This document shows positions 16,187 through 24,501 of a stretch of DNA of 64,000 nt, piece by piece. The stretch covers positions 1,302,001 to 1,366,000 of the forward strand of contig CAWFPL010000002.1 of assembly GCA_963817785.1 (NCBI GenBank). The letters run 5' to 3'. The stretch's first letter is position 1, and every line of letters starts with the position of its first letter. The translations under genes were made by a program, and so were the position numbers. Origin of the DNA: JAKALD01 sp963817785. GTDB lineage: Bacteria; Pseudomonadota; Gammaproteobacteria; Burkholderiales; SG8-39. The notes under the pieces are model-generated. The model had not been told where the DNA came from, searched no databases, and saw nothing but the letters and a program-made list of their open reading frames with translations.

Positions 16187-16521
16187 GTCACGAGAGTTCG
16201 ATGGGGATCTGCGGGGAGAAGCGCTTCATGGGCCATTCCGCCTGCCGTATCCCAACACGAAGAGGACCGGATGTCGTTGCGTCGGATCACGAACGCCGCC
16301 CCGCATCATCCCGGAAAGATATTACCCACGCGAAAGCGGCGTCGGAAAAGTCCAGATTCCGGAGGACTTCAACGGGCCGCTGCCGCCTCGGTGGGCACGC
16401 CCCGTCGCGCGGCGCGCCTTCCGGTCGCGCGGGTTGCGGGCGTACCCCTTCCGAGGGCGCTTGCGATGGCATTCCGGAATGATGCTGTCGAGAGATTGTT
16501 CCGAGGTTTCGTCCGCGCGCG
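16187..16521. other. Intergenic region with a possible antitoxin-like remnant
   Basis: About 335 bases separate the AhpD-like start from the Crp/Fnr stop. On the plus strand near 16340-16395 one frame reads GVGKVQIPEDFNGPLPP, which resembles the C-terminal tail of small antitoxins (GKV-IPDDFDAPLP), but it has no start or partner toxin. No promoter or terminator stands out. Confidence 0.35.
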
Positions 16522-17343
16522 TCAGACCGGCAGCGGCCGCACGCCGAGCTTTGACCCGATGCCGGCGGAAAGATCGGACACCGGTGTCGCGGCGCCGTGG
16601 ATCTCGAATCGGCGGGCGAGATATAAATCATCGAAATCCGCAAGCGCGGCCAGCGACGCTCGGTCGAGCAGCCGGATCTGGGACTCCGTGATGTCGATCA
16701 GTCCATCCTCACGCAGGCGGCGCAGCATCCGGTTGACGTGGGGGGCGCTGAGTCCGACCACATCCGCGATATGTTCCTGGGTCAGCGGCATACTGAACCT
16801 GAGGCCGTCGCCGATCCCGATGGCACGCAGGCGAATCGACATTTCAAGGATGAAGTGCGCGACCCTTTCGAGGGCGCCGCGCCGGCCGACAGCGGCCAAG
16901 TGTTCCCCGTACATGGCCGTTTCTCCTGCGCCTGCCCAGAATAGCGCCATGGCCACGCGGGGTTGCGATCGGAATATTTCGGCCAAATCGCTAAACTTGA
17001 CGAGAAACGCGGTGACCTCGGTCAGCGCGGTCGCCGAGTAGAGCGCGTGTTCAAAGAAGCACGCCGGATATCCGATCAAGTCGCCGGGGAGCGCCACATG
17101 GAAAACCTGTCGCTTGCCGTCGCTCAATACCTTGTAGCGGAGCGCGAATCCGTCGCCCAGCACATAGATGCCGCTGTAGTTGCGCCCTTGAACGACGATA
17201 TTGTTGCCACGCCGGATCGTGTGAGTCTCGGACTGCAGCATGCGCATGGCGACGATTTCCCGCTCGGTCAGCGGCAGGCGGTCCGGCAAGTACGCGGCCA
17301 ACCTGGTCAACAGTGCGCGCGGGATTGGTGCTTCCGTGTTCAC
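16522..17343 (-). CDS. Crp/Fnr family transcriptional regulator
   Basis: A 273-aa protein: a cyclic-nucleotide-type sensor barrel (about residues 30-150, with LGDGFALRYKVLSDGKRQVF), a long dimer helix and a winged helix with MPLTQEHIADVVGL and recognition helix SAPHVNRMLRRLRE. The E-x-x-S-R of FNR is absent, so its target should differ from TTGAT sites. It has a C-terminal extension of about 40 residues after the wing. The GTG at 17343 is chosen because the frame upstream decays into Pro/Arg-rich sequence. Its ligand is unknown. Confidence 0.8.
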   Translation of the reverse strand: MNTEAPIPRALLTRLAAYLPDRLPLTEREIVAMRMLQSETHTIRRGNNIVVQGRNYSGIYVLGDGFALRYKVLSDGKRQVFHVALPGDLIGYPACFFEHALYSATALTEVTAFLVKFSDLAEIFRSQPRVAMALFWAGAGETAMYGEHLAAVGRRGALERVAHFILEMSIRLRAIGIGDGLRFSMPLTQEHIADVVGLSAPHVNRMLRRLREDGLIDITESQIRLLDRASLAALADFDDLYLARRFEIHGAATPVSDLSAGIGSKLGVRPLPV

Positions 17344-17639
17344 GCCGTCTCTCCCGAAAGGCTTCGATGCGGGGACCACGAGCGCTGCGGCGAACGGCGC
17401 AAGCGGCTGCCGGCAGCCAGCGCTCGCGGCGCGTGGCGACGCGAAGGAGCCGGCAATCTCGGTTGATCGCACTGCACGATTGCGAAGGGTGCGTTCGATA
17501 GATCGAGAAGAGTGTACTGCGAAACACCGCTCCTGAGCCCTCTTCGTGAGTGGGGGGATCTTTCTTGCAGTTCGGTAGTCACCGCGCGCTGCCGCGCGCC
17601 GTTCATCCGCACAGCGCGGATGCGTCTGCAGCAGACCAA

Positions 17640-17905
17640 AACCCGTGGGGCGGGTTGGCGACCCTGGGTGGGGGTCGGTGGTGATGAGCGAAGCGCTCGG
17701 CTTGGCGGGATGCGGGTTGTTGCCAGAAAGGCGATGCGCCGCTACCGGGAGTCCGCGAGGCGCGATGCACGGGAAGCCCGCGAGCGCGCCCGGACTCACC
17801 CGCAATGCGCCGGCGTGGGCCAAGTCGCTACCCCGCGTCGTGAACGGCAACGCAACGACTGTGAATGTGACCGCTGGCGCGAGCGCCAAGGGAAGGCCGT
17901 AATGC
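17640..17905 (-). pseudogene. Decayed copy of the isoprenylcysteine methyltransferase-like gene
   Basis: Translated on the minus strand, this region reads PLALAPAVTFTVVALPF, GALAGFPCIAPRG and LSGNNPHPAKPSASLIT. These line up in order with PLAIALALQFLVLPLPL, GALIGLAGILLFG and RSGNDPHPTTPTVSLIT of the gene at 8320-8838. The essential GPYRFSRHPGYLG is corrupted to DPHPGSPTRPTG, and the C-terminal half is missing. It fuses in frame with the leader of the Crp/Fnr gene only by chance. Confidence 0.7.
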
Positions 17906-18031
17906 CGGGGCCGGAGTCCGCGCCCGGCTGCAACGTCACTCCGATCCTAGGGAGGCGCGGCAGGCGATGTCGTGTGAAAGCAGGCCGTAATCCGCCAAGC
18001 GTGAACGGAGGCCAACACCGCGGGTGCTCGG

Positions 18032-18754
18032 TCAGTAGCCGTAGAACTCCTCGTAGTGCGTGGCCCCGCCGGGGACGCCGAGATCCGTGAGCATGTCGCG
18101 CATGGCCATGGTCATGGCAGGCGGGCCCGCAAAGTAATAGATCAGACTCGTCGGACCCGGGAGGTGGCACTCCAGCAGTTCGCGCCGGATGAAGCCGGTC
18201 TCGCCGATCCAGGGCTGCGCCGATTTCTTTGGTTCGGACATGACGGCGATCAGACGGAAGTTGGGATTAAGGCGAACCGCGCTCGTCAATTCCTCCAGAA
18301 ACGCCGCGTCTTCGGGTCGCTTGTTGGCGTAAAACAGGTGGATCCGATGCGCGAGCCGTTCATGAGTCGCGTGCCGAGACATCGAAAGGAACGGCGTGAT
18401 GCCGATGCCGCCTGCGAGAAACACCACCGGCTGCGCCGAGCCATCGTCGAGGATCATCTCTCCGTTCGGGCCGTCGACCGTGACCGTGCCGCCGAGCGGC
18501 ATCGATTTCAGAACGCGCTTGAACGCGGTATCGCGCATGCGCGTGGCCACCATCAATTCGGGCTCGTGAGGCGCGCTGGCGATCGTAAAAGTGCGGCCGT
18601 TGCCTTCACCGTCCGTCTCGGGCGGTTCGTTCAACGTCATCAGCAGCGACTGGCCGGCCCGGAACCGGAAGCCTGAGGGCCTGGAAAAGTGAAATGCCAT
18701 CGTGCCTTCGGCGACCGTCTCGCGGCGCAGAAGGCGCACCTGGTGGATTGTCAC
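18032..18754 (-). CDS. FAD-dependent ferredoxin/flavodoxin reductase-type oxidoreductase
   Basis: A 240-aa ferredoxin-NADP reductase fold protein without an Fe-S domain. The FAD motif GRTFTIASAPHEPELMVA lies near residues 50-67, the NAD(P)-binding VFLAGGIGITPFLSM near 110-125, the nucleotide-pocket YYFAGPPAM near 205, and the C-terminus is HYEEFYGY. It would pass electrons between NAD(P)H and a small redox protein. The CDGSH-protein gene lies 136 bases upstream on the same strand, so the pair may work together. Confidence 0.85.
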   Translation of the reverse strand: MTIHQVRLLRRETVAEGTMAFHFSRPSGFRFRAGQSLLMTLNEPPETDGEGNGRTFTIASAPHEPELMVATRMRDTAFKRVLKSMPLGGTVTVDGPNGEMILDDGSAQPVVFLAGGIGITPFLSMSRHATHERLAHRIHLFYANKRPEDAAFLEELTSAVRLNPNFRLIAVMSEPKKSAQPWIGETGFIRRELLECHLPGPTSLIYYFAGPPAMTMAMRDMLTDLGVPGGATHYEEFYGY

Positions 18755-18890
18755 GGTAAGCTACCCCTCCAGGGCGTGTGCCGGGGACTGTGGGGATCGG
18801 TACGGGGCCACGGCGGCGCCTCGAGATTCGCGGCCGCCAAGGCCGTGTTCAAGGTTGCTACGCGCTCTCGGCCCCTTCTTCGGCAATCGT

Positions 18891-19112
18891 TCAGAACGTG
18901 CGGATGTCGGGAAAGCTGTCGGGACACTCGTGGCGCTGGCCGGCCCCGTCGTACCAGTAGAGCTTGTTCTTATCTTCGCCTTGGGCGAGCTTGTGGGAGC
19001 CGTCGCAGAAGGGCTGATTCTTCGACAGTCCGCAGCGGCACAGGTACTTGTCCTCGCCGCCGATCGAAAGTTTGTACGGTTCCTGGTAGGTGCGTTTCAC
19101 GATGCGTGCCAT
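18891..19112 (-). CDS. CDGSH iron-sulfur domain protein
   Basis: A 73-aa protein with the complete CDGSH motif: LCRCGLSKNQPFCDGSH (residues 24-40), giving three Cys and one His for a [2Fe-2S] cluster as in mitoNEET. Such proteins transfer clusters or electrons. It begins 29 bases after sdhB ends and has the ATG at 19112 with AAGGAAA upstream. It lies between an sdhCDB set and a flavin reductase, so a redox link to either is possible. Confidence 0.9.
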   Translation of the reverse strand: MARIVKRTYQEPYKLSIGGEDKYLCRCGLSKNQPFCDGSHKLAQGEDKNKLYWYDGAGQRHECPDSFPDIRTF

Positions 19113-19141
19113 GATGGTTTCCTTTTCGTCGAACAGTCCGG

Positions 19142-19840
19142 TCAGATCAGCGCATTCACCATTCGCAGCTTGATCAACTCGATCGCGCGCGCCGGGTTGA
19201 GGTGCTTGGGGCATACCTCGGTGCAATTCATGATCGAGCGGCAGCGAAACAGGCGATAGACCTCGTTCAGGTGATGCAAGCGCTCCGCAGTCGCGTGATC
19301 GCGGCTGTCTGCGATGAAGCGCAGCGCCTGGAGCAACGTCGCGGGGCCGAGAAACCGGTCGGGATTCCACCAGTAGGAGGGGCAGAACCCCGAGCAGCAT
19401 GCGCAAAGAATGCACTCGTATAGGCCTTCCAACCGGGTGCGCTCTTCGGGCGATTGCAGCCTCTCGCGCTCGGGAGGAGGTTCGTCGTCGATGACATACG
19501 GCCTTATGGAGCGGTATTGCTCGAAGAACCGCGTCATGTCCACGACGAGGTCCCGAATGACCGGGAAGCCGGGCAGCGGCCGCAGTTCGACCGGTTCGCG
19601 CAAGCTTGCGAGCGGCGTAATGCACGCGAGGCCAGTGCGTCCATTGATGCTCATCCCGTCGGAGCCGCATATGCCCTCGTGGCAGGAACGGCGAAAGGCG
19701 AGGCTGTCGTCTTGCGTCGCGCGGATCCGCTCGAGAGCGTCGAGCAGCATCCGGTCGTGCGGATGCGATGCCATCTCGTAGCGTTGCATGCGCGGGCGCG
19801 AGTCGCTGTCCGGGATGAATCGGTAGATCAAGAATTCCAC
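19142..19840 (-). CDS. sdhB: Succinate dehydrogenase-type iron-sulfur subunit
   Basis: A 232-aa SdhB-type protein. It shows the [2Fe-2S] motif CHEGICGSDGMSINGR (with Asp at the third position, as in E. coli SdhB), then CILCACCSGFCP for the [4Fe-4S] cluster and CRSIMNCTEVCPKHLNP for the [3Fe-4S] cluster. The GTG at 19840 gives the usual family length. The order here is sdhC-sdhD-sdhB with only 16 bases between sdhD and sdhB, so the flavoprotein gene sdhA is absent from its normal place. Confidence 0.88.
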   Translation of the reverse strand: MEFLIYRFIPDSDSRPRMQRYEMASHPHDRMLLDALERIRATQDDSLAFRRSCHEGICGSDGMSINGRTGLACITPLASLREPVELRPLPGFPVIRDLVVDMTRFFEQYRSIRPYVIDDEPPPERERLQSPEERTRLEGLYECILCACCSGFCPSYWWNPDRFLGPATLLQALRFIADSRDHATAERLHHLNEVYRLFRCRSIMNCTEVCPKHLNPARAIELIKLRMVNALI

Positions 19841-19856
19841 GACGGCCCCCTGTTGG

Positions 19857-20189
19857 TCACGGCCCCAGCAAGAGCGTGCCGAGGGCGAGCGCCATGAGCG
19901 CGAGTGCAACGGCGACGGCGGTCAATGCGCCCAGACGCAGCCAGATCGGATGGATGTAATCGAGAATGACGTCGCGCAGCCCGACCCAGGCGTGCGCGAA
20001 GAGCGCGGCGAAGAAGAGCAGGCCAGGCAGGCGCATCGAGCCGGCGAGAACCCAGGCCCTCCAGGCCGCGTATCCCGCCGGACGCGCCAGCGTCCAGCTG
20101 GCGAGCGCATAGAACAGGAACAGGAGCATGTACAGCGCGCTCAGGCGCTGCACCAGCCACGCCGGAAGGGCGCTCGGGATCGCCTTCAC
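19857..20189 (-). CDS. sdhD: Succinate dehydrogenase membrane anchor subunit
   Basis: A 110-aa protein with three helices. The heme b ligand region HAWVGLRDVILDYI near residue 65 is typical of SdhD, as is QRLSALYMLLFLFY near the start. The GTG at 20189 overlaps the sdhC stop as GTGA. It anchors the Fe-S subunit and helps to form the quinone site. Confidence 0.85.
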   Translation of the reverse strand: MKAIPSALPAWLVQRLSALYMLLFLFYALASWTLARPAGYAAWRAWVLAGSMRLPGLLFFAALFAHAWVGLRDVILDYIHPIWLRLGALTAVAVALALMALALGTLLLGP

Positions 20190-20593
20190 CAAATGGCTCC
20201 GAGGGCGAGCAGCGCAAGCGCGAAGCCCAGCAAATTCACCGACCACGCACTGCGCCGTGCGACCGTGAGCGAGGAGCCGAGATCGATGTCCATCAGCAAA
20301 TGGCGCGCGCCCGCCAAGACGTGCTGAGCCAGCGCCCAAAGAAAAAGCACCACCAGAGCCCGGGCAGCGCTCGAGCTGAGCAGCCCGGTAATTGCGGCAT
20401 ATCCCGATGGTCCGTCCAGCGAGCGGCGCAGCGCATAGATCGCCACGGGCAGGAAGAGCGCCAACAGCACGCCCGAGACGCGGTGGGCGAACGAGCACAT
20501 CGCTCCGACCGGAAAGCGCAGCCGGAACAGGTTCAGGGAGCGCGGGCGCGCAGGCCGAGGCGCCACCAGCGGCTCATTCGTCGGATGCGGCAC
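20186..20593 (-). CDS. sdhC: Succinate dehydrogenase cytochrome b556 subunit
   Basis: A 135-aa protein with three helices, RPRSLNLFRLRFPVGAMCSF before helix 1, the quinone-site FAHRVSGVLLAL, and the heme ligand His in HVLAGARHLLMDID. The GTG at 20593 gives the family length; an ATG at 20626 would add 11 residues. Either start overlaps the end of the upstream gene. It belongs to an sdhCDB cluster without sdhA. Confidence 0.85.
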   Translation of the reverse strand: MPHPTNEPLVAPRPARPRSLNLFRLRFPVGAMCSFAHRVSGVLLALFLPVAIYALRRSLDGPSGYAAITGLLSSSAARALVVLFLWALAQHVLAGARHLLMDIDLGSSLTVARRSAWSVNLLGFALALLALGAIW

Positions 20594-20885
20594 GGACGCG
20601 ACTCGAATCGGTGGCAACGAAGGCAAGTCCTGCCGCGGGCGCCCGGCCGGCCGCCCCGCCGCGCAGCCACGCCTTGAACGAACAATATGACTGCATGAAC
20701 TTGCGCCGATACTCCTGAGCGCTCGCGTGGTGGCGCGGGTTCAGTACCGCCTGCCGGTAGATCCGCATGGTGCGGCGCACCCACTGCGTCGCGGCGGCGA
20801 GCGCATCGCGCTTCACCAGGAAGTCGATACGCTTTTGGTCAGCGAGCGCCCGATCGCTTTGCTGCGGGTGATGCGCAGGACTCAT
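20574..20885 (-). CDS. Conserved small protein of unknown function
   Basis: A 103-aa mainly helical, basic protein (IDFLVKRDALAAATQWVR, MRIYRQAVLNP, YRRKFMQSYCSFKAWLRG). Its ATG overlaps the stop of the upstream DUF3330 gene as ATGA, and its end overlaps sdhC, so it looks like part of a single operon leading into sdhCDB. I do not recognise a domain. The last 30 residues are Ala/Gly-rich and may be disordered. Confidence 0.6.
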   Translation of the reverse strand: MSPAHHPQQSDRALADQKRIDFLVKRDALAAATQWVRRTMRIYRQAVLNPRHHASAQEYRRKFMQSYCSFKAWLRGGAAGRAPAAGLAFVATDSSRVRAASDE

Positions 20886-21049
20886 GTGCCGTCGCGCGAT
20901 GAGCGCGGGTGCTGCCCGCCTCCCTCGCGCCACTTCGCGAAGCAGTCCAGTCCGCAGAAATAGAGGAGGTAGTCCGATCCCTCGACCATCGCCGCTACCG
21001 ATCGCGGTACTTCATGAAAACACGAATGGCACGCCACGGTTTCAGGCAT
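20882..21049 (-). CDS. DUF3330-like small Cys-rich protein
   Basis: A 55-aa protein with VACHSCFHEVPRSVAAM at the start and YLLYFCGLDCFAKWRE near residue 30. The CxxC pairs form a likely small zinc or iron site, as in the DUF3330 family often carried with mercury-resistance transposons. The start at 21049 follows an in-frame upstream region of poor coding quality. It is translationally coupled to the next gene. No mer genes are seen nearby. Confidence 0.65.
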   Translation of the reverse strand: MPETVACHSCFHEVPRSVAAMVEGSDYLLYFCGLDCFAKWREGGGQHPRSSRDGT

Positions 21050-21474
21050 CGTAGCCTCGTCTTCCTTGATTTGTGAAACCCGCTTCGGGTCGCGGCCGGA
21101 CGACATGATTGCACCGTAGCATCCCAATTCTACTGCCGCGAGCATCCGATCGCACTGCGTCGTCCGATTGCACGAAATCAATGATCCACCACAAAGACCT
21201 GTCTCTTCGATTGTCCTTACATCAATGCTTCGCTTCGAGACGTCAGCCGGGTTCAGAGGCGAGCACGAGGGAGCATCCGGGAGCGTGAATTGCGCCAGGC
21301 TAATGTCGCCGCATAACGAGTCCGCAGTCCCATTCACGTTAGATTGGCGACCGCGTTGCGAGTGTGTTGACCTCGGCTGCCATATGGTGAGAAGCGGGCT
21401 TCGACGCTGACCGCGATCGACGGACTGGACGGCCCTGAACTTAGGGTTTGCTTCCGGGAGGCGCGCAACTGGTC
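21050..21474. other. Divergent intergenic region, no gene supported
   Basis: About 425 bases lie between the DUF3330 gene and the broken membrane-protein gene. Base composition is lower in GC than its neighbours. An imperfect FNR-like site TTGCACGAAATCAA is at 21168-21181, with only the right half-site exact. No RNA or terminator stands out. Confidence 0.4.
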
Positions 21475-21841
21475 ATGGCACAGACTTTCGACGCACGCGA
21501 TCCGGCCTTCTGGCGAGCGGGGGCCATCAGCACGACGATCGTAATGCCGATCGTGCTCGTGTTCCTGGCCCTCGACAGCCTCGCCGCGATTCGCGCCGGG
21601 GGGCTCGCACGTTCCTCCCTATGACGTCATCAACCACGAGATCGGCTACGCCTACGACGACGCGGAGGTCTTCTTGGCGGGGCTTCACTGGAAAGGCGCC
21701 GCCTCGCCGCTGCTCATGTTCTGGGGAGTCTTCTGGCCCGGGATCCTCGTGGCCATCTTCGCGCTGTGGGCCGCGCTCTACCGGCCGGTGTCCGACGTTC
21801 AAGCGGGTCCCCCCGCGGGAGGGTCGGCTGCGCGGCGCTAA
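21475..21841 (+). pseudogene. Two-helix membrane protein gene with a frameshift in a G run
   Basis: The ATG at 21475 opens a frame reading FDARDPAFWRAG and a membrane helix (TTIVMPIVLVFLALDSLAA), which stops soon after base 21603. A different frame then continues smoothly: GSHVPPYDVINHEIGYAYDD, AEVFLAGLHWKGAASPLL, and a second helix (FWPGILVAIFALWAALY) to a TAA at 21841. The switch point is a run of six G (21598-21603); five would restore one frame of about 120 aa. It may be a sequencing error in the homopolymer. The family is not recognised. Confidence 0.6.
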
Positions 21842-21940
21842 GACGATCGTCAGTCCGCCCGCGAAAGGACGGCCCACGGTTCGCCATGCGCGAGGCCGGA
21901 GGGTTTCCCGGAAATCCGGGGGAACGCTTGCGGCACGGTC

Positions 21941-22579
21941 GTGCTCACGATCGGCCATTCGACAAGGAGCCTCGCCGAGCTGATCGAGCTACTGAAGGAT
22001 CAAGGGGTGGCCGGCGTCGTGGACGTGCGCACCATTCCCCGATCGAGGACGAATCCGCAGTTCAACCGGGAAACCTTGCCGCGCGCCCTCGAGGCCGCGG
22101 GCATCGCGTATCGGCACACGGCGGGCCTCGGCGGCCTGCGGCGCGCCGTTCCCGATTCGCCCAACATGGGCTGGCACAATGCGTCGTTTCGCGGTTTCGC
22201 GGATTACATGCAGACGCCCGCGTTTGCTGTCCATCTGCAGCAGTTGATCGAGCGCGCGAAGAAGAAGCGGGTCGCCTTGATGTGCGCGGAAGCTGTACCC
22301 TGGCGCTGCCATCGTTCGCTGATCGCGGATGCGCTGTCGGTGCGCGGGATCGCGGTCGAGCACATCATCGGCAAGGGACGCACCCAACCGCATGCGCTGA
22401 CGCCCTGGGCGTCGGTCAAGGGCACTGCGATCGTCTATACACTGGCGAAGGCCTCGCGCTACGAGGCCGCGCGCGGGTGTACGTCGAAGCCCGGCTCGAG
22501 CGCGGATCGGCCCGGCACTGCGAAGACGCGCCGGGCGACGACACGCGGCCCCGCCGGCGCACGGGGGGCACGCGGGTGA
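21941..22579 (+). CDS. DUF488 family protein
   Basis: A 212-aa protein with the DUF488 hallmarks: TIGHSTRSLAELIELL at the start, VVDVRTIPRSRTNPQF near 27-42, HTAGLGGLRR near 60, and MCAEAVPWRCHRSLIAD near 113-129. The function is unknown; the Cys-containing MC-E-P-CHR motif suggests a thiol or nucleic-acid-linked role. The GTG at 21941 is the start. The last 45 residues are basic and low complexity. Its stop overlaps the GTG of the next gene (GTGA). Confidence 0.85.
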   Translation: MLTIGHSTRSLAELIELLKDQGVAGVVDVRTIPRSRTNPQFNRETLPRALEAAGIAYRHTAGLGGLRRAVPDSPNMGWHNASFRGFADYMQTPAFAVHLQQLIERAKKKRVALMCAEAVPWRCHRSLIADALSVRGIAVEHIIGKGRTQPHALTPWASVKGTAIVYTLAKASRYEAARGCTSKPGSSADRPGTAKTRRATTRGPAGARGARG

Positions 22580-23025
22580 ACGGCGACGGTCGGCCCGCTC
22601 CTGCGGACCCCGGCGGTGTCGGGTCCGATGCCGGCCGGGGTGAGATCGGTGCGATCGCCGAAGGGCATTCGGCGATCGTTGAGCTTTCGGCGCGCGATCT
22701 CCCGGCCTATTGCCCGAATCCGAAAATGCCGCTCTGGTCGTGGCATCCGCGAGTCTTCCTGGACGTCGTGAACGAGCCTGAAGCGATGTGCCCATACTGC
22801 GGGACACGCTATCGGCTCGCAGCGGGCGTTCACGAACGCGACTTCGATACGCTAGGCTTGCATCAGCATCACCTGGAGCAGCTCCTGCGGCCGGACGCGG
22901 CGCCCGCGCCGTCCTCGTCCGAGACGGTCGATCATCGCGAGGGCGTCAATCTCCGGGCCGATGTGCGCGGTAATACGACCCTGGAGCAGATCACGCGCTG
23001 GCTCACGCGCCGCCCGCCGGGTTGA
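22576..23025 (+). CDS. CHCC-type zinc-finger protein
   Basis: A 149-aa protein. Residues about 45-80 hold a small zinc finger: DLPAYCPNPKMPLWSWHPRV followed by AMCPYCGTRYRL, the Cys-His-Cys-Cys arrangement of the zf-CHCC family (related to the complex I subunit NDUFS6 and its bacterial equivalents). Acidic linkers flank it. The GTG start is coupled to the DUF488 stop. A role as a small metal-binding accessory protein is inferred. Confidence 0.75.
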   Translation: MNGDGRPAPADPGGVGSDAGRGEIGAIAEGHSAIVELSARDLPAYCPNPKMPLWSWHPRVFLDVVNEPEAMCPYCGTRYRLAAGVHERDFDTLGLHQHHLEQLLRPDAAPAPSSSETVDHREGVNLRADVRGNTTLEQITRWLTRRPPG

Positions 23026-23083
23026 TCCGCCGGCACCGCAGCGCGATCGTGCAAGGGGGCCGGCAGAGGGGGTGCAGGAGCGC

Positions 23084-23920
23084 ATGGCCAAGATCCTCTA
23101 CTACAGCGACATTCACATCGAGATCCGGGAACAGGCCGGCCGGCTCGGCTGGACGAGCCTGTACCCGCTCGATCTCGGTCCGGATATCGGCGCGTTCGCC
23201 GGCAAGGCGGATCTCCTCGTCCTCGCCGGCGACATCGGCAGGATGCGCTCGCGGCGCGACGTCTCGACGCTGCGCTACGCGAGCCAGGCGGCCGCCTTCC
23301 TCGGCTGCCCAGTGGTCGTGGTGCCCGGCAATCACGAGTACTACCGCGGCACGTTCGACGAGGAGCGCGAGACGCTCCTCGCGGCGAGGCTGGATGGCGT
23401 GACGGTGCTCGACCGGGGCGAGGCGCGCTATGCGACCTCGGCCGGGACGCTGCGGATTCTCGGTGCCACGCTCTGGACCGACTATGCGGCGCTTGGAGAT
23501 CGCGGGCAAGCGATGCGCCTGGCGCAGGAGACAATCGAGGATCACCGCCTGATCGCGCGCAGCGGCGGCGCTCCCTTCCTGCCGCAGGACGCGCTCGAGG
23601 AGCACCGCCTGTCGCGCGCCTGGCTCGCCGAGCGGCTCGCCGCGCCGCACGACGGGCCGACGATCGTCGTCACGCACCACGTGCCGCATTCTGTGGCATT
23701 CAACCCGACGTTCGGCATCACGCCCCTGTCGCCCGCGTTCCACAGCGACTGCGGCGAGCTCATTGCCGCCGCGGTGCGCGCGGAAGTGCGCGCCTGGATC
23801 TTCGGCCACCACCACTGGAGCCACGAAGTCACAGTGCAGGGCATGCGCCTCGTTTCCGCGCAGACAGGATATCCGGGGGAAACGACCGGCTGGAACGGAC
23901 CCGGCCTGCTCTCGATCTGA
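23084..23920 (+). CDS. Calcineurin-like metallophosphoesterase
   Basis: A 278-aa protein with the metallophosphoesterase motif order YYSDIHIE (residues 6-13), VLAGDIGR (near 47), VVPGNHEYY (near 79), VVTHHVPHS (near 200) and FGHHHWSHE (near 245), giving the usual two-metal site. The substrate is unknown. The ATG at 23084 has a GGAG upstream. It is the third gene of a plus-strand run with the DUF488 and zinc-finger genes. Confidence 0.88.
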   Translation: MAKILYYSDIHIEIREQAGRLGWTSLYPLDLGPDIGAFAGKADLLVLAGDIGRMRSRRDVSTLRYASQAAAFLGCPVVVVPGNHEYYRGTFDEERETLLAARLDGVTVLDRGEARYATSAGTLRILGATLWTDYAALGDRGQAMRLAQETIEDHRLIARSGGAPFLPQDALEEHRLSRAWLAERLAAPHDGPTIVVTHHVPHSVAFNPTFGITPLSPAFHSDCGELIAAAVRAEVRAWIFGHHHWSHEVTVQGMRLVSAQTGYPGETTGWNGPGLLSI

Positions 23921-24173
23921 GCTCGTGGGCTCCCTACGCCACACCGGCCGTGCAGCGCCGGCGGAACCGCGGGGAACGAAGAGCGTGCATGTCGCGATCG
24001 AAGCTGGGCACATCGGCTACACGGCCCTCGGCCTGGCCTGGCTGTCAGACCCCCCAGCGGCGTCGGCACGAGCGGACGATGCAATCCGGAGCGGTTATTG
24101 AGAGGCGCTTTCATGGTTGTGAGCGGCCTGGCCCCGCAGTCACCCGAATCGCAGCGGCCGAATCGGCCCTGCG

Positions 24174-24347
24174 CTAACGGCGCCACACGGTAACCTTCGC
24201 ATCCGCTGATTTGACGATCTGGGGCACGATCTCGCGCCAGTTCACGCCGCGCGTGCGCGTCAGCCAGAAGACCCTGGAGTCCTTCGGGTTTTCGTGCTCG
24301 CCCGCTGTGAGGCAATAGAGCGCGCCATAGCAGCTGTGCTGGGTCAT
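24174..24347 (-). CDS. Small hypothetical protein
   Basis: A 57-aa protein (TQHSCYGALYCLTAGEHEN, VFWLTRTRGVNWREIVPQIV, ADAKVTVWRR). The balanced composition and the amphipathic middle look like real protein rather than antisense noise. I do not recognise the family. It ends before a 250-base gap and starts exactly where the plus-strand Crp/Fnr fragment begins, so a rearrangement may have joined them here. Confidence 0.5.
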   Translation of the reverse strand: MTQHSCYGALYCLTAGEHENPKDSRVFWLTRTRGVNWREIVPQIVKSADAKVTVWRR

Positions 24348-24489
24348 CCGAGCGATCGCCACGCGCCTGAACATGACGCGGGAGCACTTCTCGCGCATCC
24401 TGCACGACCTCGCGGCGCAGGGCCTGATCGAAGCCGACGACCGCATCGTGCGTGTCTCCGATCTCGATCGCCTGCGCGGCGCCACTTAA
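24348..24489 (+). pseudogene. C-terminal remnant of an FNR/DNR-type regulator
   Basis: The frame reads VIRAIATRLNMTREHFSRIL, then HDLAAQGLIEADDRIVRV and DLDRLRGAT before a TAA at 24487-24489. This is the winged helix of a Crp/Fnr protein, with the ExxSR recognition signature (EHFSR) that binds TTGAT sites. The sensor domain and a start are missing; the fragment begins at the edge of the minus-strand small gene. It sits directly upstream of ubiU. Confidence 0.7.
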
Positions 24490-24501
24490 ACCGGCGATTT
24501 G

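Noticed and set aside
16340..16395. Antitoxin-like tail GKVQIPEDFNGPLPP on the plus strand
   Set aside because: It is too short, has no start codon or toxin partner, and the rest of the frame is Arg-rich noise. It is only mentioned in the intergenic entry.
21168..21181. FNR-like site TTGCACGAAATCAA upstream of the broken membrane-protein gene
   Set aside because: Only one half-site matches, and the gene downstream is disrupted, so it was not called as a regulatory site.
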